Below are positions 56,866-64,000 of a stretch of 64,000 nt of DNA, in pieces. The position numbers and the translations under genes are program-made. Source of the stretch: Flaveria trinervia (taxonomy: Eukaryota > Streptophyta > Magnoliopsida > Asterales > Asteraceae); assembly GCA_025506515.1 (NCBI GenBank), contig CM046458.1, forward strand, positions 39,297,082-39,361,081. Direction: 5' to 3'. The notes beneath the pieces were generated by a model that saw only the letters and a program-made list of their open reading frames with translations, was not told where the DNA came from and did not search any database. Numbering within the stretch: the first letter of the stretch is position 1; every line of letters starts with the position of its first letter.

Positions 56866-58107
56866 AAGGTTAATCATTGATCGATCTAACAATTGCTCAT
56901 TGAAACTGCTATTTGATATCTAAGTTTAATTGAATTAGCATATTTGCAAGAATTGGTTATAGATCAATGAATTTCTGCTGCTTCGTTTATCTGCTTTGAG
57001 TTTTCTCTTGGTTCATATTGAGTTTGTTGTGTTTTGCACTAAATCAGTTAAAACTTAATTGAATTGGTTGAATCTGAGAATGACTACTCCTTCTAATGAC
57101 CCTCACAATACCGGTTCCTCAACCAAGCCTCCGATGCTGGTCAGGACTGAGTATAACATATGACAACGAAGAATGCTTCATCACCTGTCTGTTAACAGTT
57201 CAGGTTGTTGGACATCTGTGGTACATGGTCCACACAAGCCTACGGTGAACAATCCGGAAACCAACCAAATGGTTCCGAAGAAGAAGGAACAATACTCAGA
57301 TGAGGATCAAAAACTGTTTGAGATTGATGCTAAAGCACATGGAATTCTGGCCATGGCACTGCCGAATGAAATCTATTCTGGGCTTATGCATCATGAAACT
57401 GCTCATGACCTCTAGAATGCATTGAAGGAACAATTTGGTGGAACAGATGAGGTCTTAGCAAACAACAGAGAAATCCTTACCCAACAATATGAGACATTTT
57501 CTCATAGGAAGGGTGAGTCACTGACTCAACAGTTTGAGCTTTTTTCCTGTTTGATCTCTGAGCTGGAAATGGTTAAACATGAATACACTAATAGTCAGAT
57601 GAACAACAGATTCCTCAGATCACTGCCTGAGAGATGGGACACATATACCATTGTCCTACGCTCCAGTGCAAATCTGGATAGTCTATCTCTCACCCAACTC
57701 CATGGGAAACTGCTTACATTTGAAAGAGATATAGAGCAGAAAAGGAAACTAGCATCATCAGGAAAGCTCACTAATGACTTTGTACCAGGGAACACTGCCT
57801 TGGTTGGTCATGAGTCAGAATATGCTGCATTAGAAAGCAATTATGATGAGCATATAGATTTCTCCTCAACAGTTCAGATCATGCATTTGTTAGTGTTGAC
57901 AGTCAGTCAGGTTGCAATAGTGACAATTTGTGTTTCATTATGGATTATTTAAAGGGTATTGCTGATGATGACTTAGAAGAGATGGGTATTCTGAGCCAAA
58001 TGGCCTTGATTAATATCAAATCTCAAAAGTTCTACAAGAGAACTGGTAGGAAATTCCCAGGACTCACTGGCAAAACCAAAGTTGGTTTTGACAAGAGTAA
58101 GTTGAGG

Positions 58108-58149
58108 TGTCACAAATGCCATAGGCTTGGACACTTTGCAAGAGAGTGT
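58108..58149 (+). other. first gag zinc knuckle (element E)
   Basis: CHKCHRLGHFAREC fits C-x2-C-x4-H-x4-C with the usual Gly-His. Confidence 0.9.
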
Positions 58150-59392
58150 AGATCATCTGGATCTAACTCATCTGCACCCTTTGTGACTTTTCCAAACAAT
58201 AGTCCACAAAACAGAGGGCAACATACTGCTAGTTCTGGTCATCATTCACAACCTAATCTCCTGCATATTTTGTCCTTCAGGGTTCAATTTCATATCCATA
58301 TCCCTGCTATTACATGCCATACCCAAATCCAGTTCAAGTTCCTAATGCACAACAACCTCAAGCCCTACCTGAGCCTCTACCATCTCAATCATCTCAATCA
58401 CAACCTCATCCGCTTCTTCACCCCTGGTATTGTTGACTGGAGCAGTTTACCAGATGATCTCTCTGGTAATGAGCATTATTGCTGGTGTTGGTCAACATGG
58501 TAGTGAACATCCTTTTGGGAATCTAGCTCTCATGGCCCTGGAATCTACTGATAGTCATGCTCCAATGCATCTTCATCACAGGTAACCCAGGTATCCTTTG
58601 AGGCTAAGGCCAAGCTATGTTCTGTATCTTGCATAGCTGCATTTATCTCTATTAGAGAGGCAAATGTAGCTTTAATAAATCAACATCTAGAGCTTGAGCA
58701 AACCCTTTCCAAAATAAAAGCTGAATATGAGTCTATCCTTAAGGATAAAGATGATGAGATTATAAGCTTAATGCCAATTAAATGATGAAAAGGCTAAGCT
58801 AGAGGTCATTCTTGAGAACCATAGAGATCTCAAAGAAAAACTTGCAGTTACCCAAGTTGAGTATGACCGCTGGGTATCGTCCTGCAAGGGATTTGAAATG
58901 CTCTCAGCAAGCAATCTGCTTCGAATGTGAAGTTTGGAATAGGTTACAACCACATTGCACCACCTACAAACTTTACTCCAAAACCAATAGTAAAATCTGA
59001 AGTTGAAAGTAATTTCCAAACCACATCATCATGTGCATCATCCTCAAGCGATCACCCAAAATCACAAGATGAAATTAGTGTTGATATCTCAGCAAATCAA
59101 TTGGCTGATGGGTTAACTACTGATAAGCACATGAAGCTGAGTACTTCAGATGTTATCCCTCAAAGTATCTCAAGTACTGAAGGGCAAGTCACAACATCTG
59201 AAAAGCATTTCAAATCAACTGAAATAAAAAGGATTAACAACTGCTGATAGAGAACAACTGAAGAACAAGTCTTCAGTTGTTACAGATCCTTCAGTACAAA
59301 ACAAAAGTACTGAAAGGAGGAAAGTACTGAAGAGCACACCTTCAGTAGTTTCCACATCAGCAGTTGATCACTCCAAGATGAAGAATAAGCCA

Positions 59393-59434
59393 TGTGAAAT
59401 ATGTGGTAAATTCAATCATCTTTCTGATGAATGT
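59393..59434 (+). other. second gag zinc knuckle (element E)
   Basis: CEICGKFNHLSDEC fits C-x2-C-x4-H-x4-C; about 415 codons after the first one. Confidence 0.85.
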
Positions 59435-59968
59435 GGTACAGAAAGGGTTCCAAACTCAACAGAGATAAGCTCATTAAAATCCAGATGGATGAAATGAAAA
59501 ATGAGTTTGAGACTAAGTTTGTACCACAGTCATTCCTTTGTGATAAACCTAAGCCTTTAACCAAATCCAAAACGAAGGATAGGGTTTATCATAAAACAGC
59601 TAATAGTGCTTCTCATGATAAACATCAGACTAAGTCTGTGAATTTTAAGGAGGAAATGGTGGGTCACAGGAACTCATCAAACACAAGTACTGATATGTCA
59701 CAAGAGCTGAAAGCTTTAGCTACAAATCAGACACAACTTGTTATGATGGTTCAGCATTTGTTGGGGAGAGTTAACCAACTAGATGCACCTGTGATCAAAC
59801 CACTGAAAAGGCATTCCAAGCCCAAATCCAAGGAATCCATTTCAGCACCATCTCCTTCTTCATCAGCTGTTAATCATAAGAAACAAGTTATGGTTAAATC
59901 TGTTGATGAAAACAGACCCAAAACCAAAAAGGTTTGGGTCTCAAAACCTAACTAGTTCTTTATGATGA

Positions 59969-61026
59969 ATGCAGGGTTCTTCAGCATGCCAAAGGAGTAT
60001 TTGGTATGTAGACAGTGGAGGATCTATGCATATGACTGGGAGCAGTTCTCTTCTTAATGACTACTCTCAAGGAAAGAAGGGATTTGTTTCATTTGTAATG
60101 ATGCCAAGGGTTACATCATCGGAAAAGGATATGTGTCTAATGGACAAATCAGGTTTGATGATGTTAATCATGTGGAGAATCTCAAGTATAATCTGCTGAG
60201 TGTCAGTCAGATCTGTGATAAAAGGCACGCTGCACTTTTCACAAGCCAGAACTGCAGGATTCTGTCCTCCCAAGTTCTGAGGCTGATTGACAAGGTATTG
60301 GATGAACATACTCTCCTGAAGGCCAACAGGATTGGAAGAGTGTATGCCTTGGATTTGTCAAAGAAGATTGATTTGAAGGGTCATCCTTGCCTGTTCTCCA
60401 AAGCCTCTCCTCAGGAATCTAAACTGTGGCATAGAAGGCTGGGTCATGTTAATCTCAAAAACATGAATTAGCTGATCCACAATAGTTTAGTGAGAGGTCT
60501 ACCAATAAAGGAGTTCCATTGTGATGAACCTGCACTGGTTGTTTGAAAGGAAAACAACACAAAGTCTCATTCCCTCCTATTGAAGAACCTAAGTCCACTG
60601 CCTGCTTGCAGTTACTGCACATGGATCTATTTGGTCTTGTGAGAGTGATGAGCATGGCAAAGAAGAAATACTGTCTGGTAATTGTGGATGATTACTCCAG
60701 ATTTGTATGGACTTTCTTCTTGCATTCAAAGGATGAGGTTGCTCAGACGATTACAAACTTTGTGTTGTATGTTAAGAAGCAGTATTCCCTATCAGTCAAG
60801 TGTATAAGAAGTGATAATGGAACTGAATTCAGAAATCATACACTTGATTATTTTTATCTATCAAAAGGAATCAAGAGGCAGTTTAGCATCCAAGGACTCC
60901 AGAACAAAATGGAGTAGTGGAGAGATTGAAGCTGCAAGGTCTATGTTGGCTGACTCTGGTTTGCCATTGACCTTTTGGGCTGAAGCTGTCAACACAGCTT
61001 GCTATGTGCAGAATAGAGTCTCGTAA
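59969..61026 (+). pseudogene. copia protease and integrase of element E, broken
   Basis: Protease: WYVDSGGSMHMTG with Asp at 60011-60013, then a shift. 60133-60471 has NLLSVSQICDK and the integrase zinc region LWHRRLGHVNLKNMN up to a stop. 60543-60917 carries the core: LLHMDLFGLV, IVDDYSRFVWTFFL, RSDNGTEFRNH; then a deletion shifts the frame before the catalytic Glu, which should follow. 60811-61026 continues in another frame (GLPLTFWAEAVNTACYVQNR). Confidence 0.8.
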
Positions 61027-63271
61027 ATCAGAGATTGATGAAGACTCCATATGAAGTTCTACATCATTGGCTCCTCTAATTTCTTTCTTCAAAGCCTTGG
61101 GTGTCCTTGTTTTATTCTCAACACAGAGCATCAACTCCACAAATTTGATCCTAAGGTGGATGCAGGGTATTTTGTAGGTTATTCATCCACATGCAAGGCT
61201 TACAGGGTCTTCAACTGCAGAACAAAGATAGTTGAAGAAACCATGCATGTGAAATTCAATGAATCTCCTAAGGATAAAATTCACAAAACCCTGTGGAGTG
61301 GTTTGATCTGGACATACTGCAATATGTTCGTTATCAACCTCCAGCTGTTGCAGATCTTGTGGATAAATCATCTTCTGCAGCAAGTCTTCCACCTGGTGGT
61401 ACTGAAGATGATGATGATATCAGTACTCACCTTTTCAAGTTTAGTGACCAACTGCCTGAGTCCACTAAACTTGATGTTCCTGTAGCCTCAGCAGCTCCAT
61501 CCACCACAAATGCTGATGAGATTTCTGACTCCTCTACATCATTTAACTTGCCATCTCATACTTGGTTTCAAGAGTCTGGATCAACATCTGTTGCTGCTGA
61601 ACCTGCTACAAACACTTGCACTGATCTTATAGTGTACCAAGAGATGAAGAATCACCCCATGTCTCAAATAATTAGTGATATCAATGCTGGTGTCTCAACC
61701 AGAAGTCAATTGTCCAACTTCTGCTTCTATGCTCTTTTCATAAGTCAGCTAGAGGCAAAGAACTATCATGTTGCTTTGAGAGACAATGGATGGGTTGAAG
61801 CGATGCAGCTTGAGCTACTTCAGTTCAAAAAGCAGCAAGTGTGGGAACTGGTCCCTCTACCCCCAGGTAAGTGTGCAATAGGCACTAAATGGTGTTTAGG
61901 AATAATATGATGAAAATGGGCTTATTGTCAAGAACAAGGCTAGACTGGTTGTACAAGGTTTTCACAAGAAGAAGGTATTGATTACAATGAAACCTTTGCC
62001 CCTGTAGCCAGACTAGAGGCAATTAGATTGTTCTAGCCTATGCTGCATCCCACAATCTTCAAGTTTTTCAAATGGATGACAAAAGTGCATTTTTATATGG
62101 TAAAATAAAAGAAGAGGTTTATGTGTGTCAACCCTAGGTTTTTGAGGACAATAACATCCTGATTGGGTGTATAAACTTGATAAGGCTCTTTATGGGTTGA
62201 AGCAAGCTCCTAGAGCCTGGTATGAAACACTTTCAAATTTTCTTCTTAAAAATAATTTCACTAGAGGCTCCATTGATAAAACTTTGTTTATAAGAAAGTG
62301 GATTAGCATAAGCTACTTGTTCAATTTATGTTGATGATATATTTTTTTTGCATCCTCTGATCCCCAGTTGTGTGATGATTTTACAAGTTTAATGAAACAG
62401 AAGTTTGAAATGAGTGCAATGGGAGAACTACAGTTCTTTCTAGGCTTGCAAATCAAACAAAAGGTGATGGAACCTTTATTCATCAGTCAAAATATACAAA
62501 AGATCTTTTGAATAAGTTTGATTTACAAACCTGTAAGCCCTGTTCTACTCCCATGTGCAACACCACACAACTAGATGCAGATCAGAAAGGTAAAGCTGTT
62601 GATGAAATGCTTTACAGATGTATGATTGGGTCCTTGATGTACTTAACAGCTTCTAGACCAGATATCATGTTTGCAACTTGTGTTTGTGCTAGATTTCAGG
62701 CTGCTCCTAAAGAATCTCATTTGATTGCAGTCAAGGGGATCTTTAGATATCTGCAAGGTAGACAATCTCTAGGTCTTTGGTATTCCACTGGACACTCTTG
62801 CAATTAGTTGCTTTTTCTGATAGTGACTATGCAGGGTGTAAGATAACCAGAAAGTCAACTTCTGGTGGATGTCAATTCCTAGGCAACTGTTTGATTTCTT
62901 GGCAGAGTAAGAAAAAAACATGTGTTGCTACCTCCACTGCTGAAGCAGAGTACATTGTTGCTGCAAGTTGTACATCTCAGGTACTCTGGCTTCAAAACCA
63001 ATTATTAGATTATGGCATTACAGAGACTAAGACTCCATTATTAATGGATAGTGCTTCAGCTCTGTGTATTGTCAAGAATCCAGTCTAGCACTCTAGGACC
63101 AAACATATAGAGATCAGACACTATTTTATTAGGGATTGTTTTGAAAAAGGTCTGATTGATCCAAAGTTTGTGCCTAGTGCTGATGAGCTTGCAGATATAT
63201 TTACTAAGCCTTTGGATAGTTCAACTTTCCAAAACCTTGTGTTAAGGCTTGGTATGCTGCAGCTAGAATAA
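61027..63271 (+). pseudogene. copia linker, RT and RNaseH of element E, broken
   Basis: Linker at 61051-61485 and 61293-61910 (GCPCFILNTEHQLHKF, AGYFVGYSSTCKAYRVFN; then NNGW-like VALRDNGWVEAMQLELLQF and LPPGKCAIGTKW). RT is in small pieces with catalytic YVDD at 62327-62338. 62508-62807 has RCMIGSLMYLTASRPDIMF; 62777-63088 is RNaseH with DSDYAGC, STAEAEYIVA and MDSASA. The end matches B, with TAA at 63269-63271 a few codons later than B's stop. Confidence 0.82.
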
Positions 63272-63894
63272 GTGATAACTACTGATGATCTCAGTAAACA
63301 AGTACTGATGATCATTAGTAAACATGTCACAAATATGTACTAATTCTGTTAACGAAACTGATGCAGTTACAACTACTGATGTAGTTATAACTCCTGATGT
63401 CAGTAAAAACAGATAAGTACTGATGTCCTATGAACAACTGAAACCAGCTAAAAAGTCTGATGAGTAAGTATTGAGGACAGTATGAAACAACTGAAAAGCT
63501 AAGAATTGACGAAAACTACTGATGAGAATTTTCACTTCAGTCGTTTCCACAAACTGCTGTTTCACTCTAAACAGCTGATGACAAAACCATGTCTTCAGTA
63601 GTTTCACAACTACTGATGACTAACACCAAGTCCTCAGTTGTTTACAACACCTGAAGACAAAACCAAGGTTTTCAGTAGTTTCACAACTACTGATGACTAA
63701 AACCAAGTCTTTAGTTGTTTTCAAACGTCTGATAGTTAAAACCAAGTCTTCAGTTGTTTTTATACAACTGCTGATAATACCAATACTTTCAGTCGTTTTC
63801 TTTTCAGCCTTTTTCTTACCTATAAATACCTGTACTTATAGCCAAACGTTTCATTAGCTGTTTTCAAACCTTCTCTCTCTCAACAATAGCGACC
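63272..63894 (+). other. pol-ORF3 spacer of element E
   Basis: Non-coding, filled with CTACTGATGAC, CAGTAGTT and CAACTGAAG motifs as in the LTR. Ends with a TATA box, a pyrimidine-rich stretch (TTCTCTCTCTC at 63871-63881) and the ORF3 start. Confidence 0.75.
63821..63828 (+). promoter_or_regulatory. candidate internal TATA box before ORF3 (element E)
   Basis: TATAAATA within CCTATAAATACC, 67 nt before ATG 63895. Same box and context as in B (13990-13997, minus). A transcription start about 30 bp downstream would leave a leader of some 40 nt. Confidence 0.6.
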
Positions 63895-64000
63895 ATGCAA
63901 CTCACCCCCACACAACTGTGTTGCCTACCTTTCGAAATCGGCCTTCTGGAACAAGTTTGACACTACCATCGATCTTATGGTGGATTCCCCATACCGAACA
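63895..64000 (+). pseudogene. SIRE ORF3 of element E, N-terminal part
   Basis: The ATG at 63895 equals the second Met of B (MATMQ); the first ATG is ATA here. After one shift the reading NCVAYLSKSAFWNKFDT and IDLMVDSPYRT matches B's ORF3. The rest lies beyond the window. Confidence 0.7.

Larger units (their letters stand above)
57080..59955 (+). pseudogene. long gag of element E, broken
   Basis: ATG 57080 (MTTPSNDPHNTGSS) in the frame of the later pieces; TGA at 57161-57163 replaces the Trp codon kept in B; TAG at 57413-57415 is shared with B. The frame then goes on to 57949 with SLPERWDTY. Zinc knuckle 1 CHKCHRLGHFAREC (58108-58149), Pro/Gln-rich and coiled-coil parts with shifts (58500-58930), CTGAAGA/CAGTACT motifs (59170-59365), zinc knuckle 2 CEICGKFNHLSDEC (59393-59434), and 59431-59955 (ELKALATNQTQLVMMVQHLL) up to TAG. 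Confidence 0.82.
56205..64000 (+). mobile_element. SIRE-type copia element E (family 1), runs off the right edge
   Basis: 5' LTR, PBS, gag with two zinc knuckles, PR, INT, RT-RNaseH, spacer and the start of ORF3, in the same order as B on the other strand and very similar to it. It interrupts gypsy I; the left flank is GATGT. The 3' LTR lies outside the window. All domains are broken by stops and single-base shifts. Confidence 0.9.

Overview
This 64 kb window is a block of nested, mostly decayed LTR retrotransposons from a flowering-plant genome. I found no host gene, no RNA gene and no sign of a prokaryote. The plant assignment rests on Ty1/copia and Ty3/gypsy elements whose primer-binding sites read TGGTATCAGAGC (plant initiator Met-tRNA), on a chromodomain gypsy lineage (Tekay/Del-like), and on copia elements of SIRE (Sirevirus/Maximus) type that carry a third ORF after pol. 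From memory that third ORF resembles proteins very abundant in Asteraceae genomes, so Asteraceae is my best guess, not a proven one.

Layout (my labels). 1-4340: copy A2, minus, the 3' part of a SIRE element (pol tail, spacer, ORF3). 4341-9579 plus 21832-22027: copy A, plus, a decayed SIRE element split by element B. 9580-21831: element B, minus, a structurally complete SIRE element (785 bp LTRs, perfect TSD GAAAC). 22028-25877: an old gypsy LTR split by a solo LTR (22921-24978). 25878-27454: an opposite-facing gypsy LTR, cut by SIRE element G (27455-about 32800, plus, 3' end lost). About 32800-38225: gypsy element F, minus (RNaseH, RT, PR, gag, PBS, 5' LTR). 38226-41543: a second chromovirus fragment K, plus (RNaseH, integrase, chromodomain, PPT, partial LTR). 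41544-54212: SIRE element D, minus, holding the youngest-looking insertion C (42530-50585, plus, a full-length copia of another lineage). 54213-55030: a (CCCTGT)n-like hexamer array. 55031-55153: a SIRE LTR tail J. 55154-56204: gypsy fragment I, plus. 56205-64000: SIRE element E, plus, of B's family, running off the window just inside its ORF3.

There are two SIRE families. Family 1 (B, E) has LTRs full of CTGAAGAC / CAGTAGTT motifs. Family 2 (A, A2, D, G) has LTRs with CTTCCGAAG / CTTCGGAAG motifs. In each family, the family's own motif recurs in three places: the LTR, the gag region beside the second zinc knuckle, and the roughly 0.6-0.7 kb spacer between pol and ORF3. In family 1 that spacer ends in a conserved TATAAATA box 67-77 nt before the conserved ORF3 start. 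I take this as the most interesting signal: a second, internal promoter module for the third ORF.

Almost all coding regions are broken. The two long open frames are RT-RNaseH of B (475 codons) and PR-RT of F (491 codons). Boundaries marked 'about' are by eye; no alignment or database search was run.
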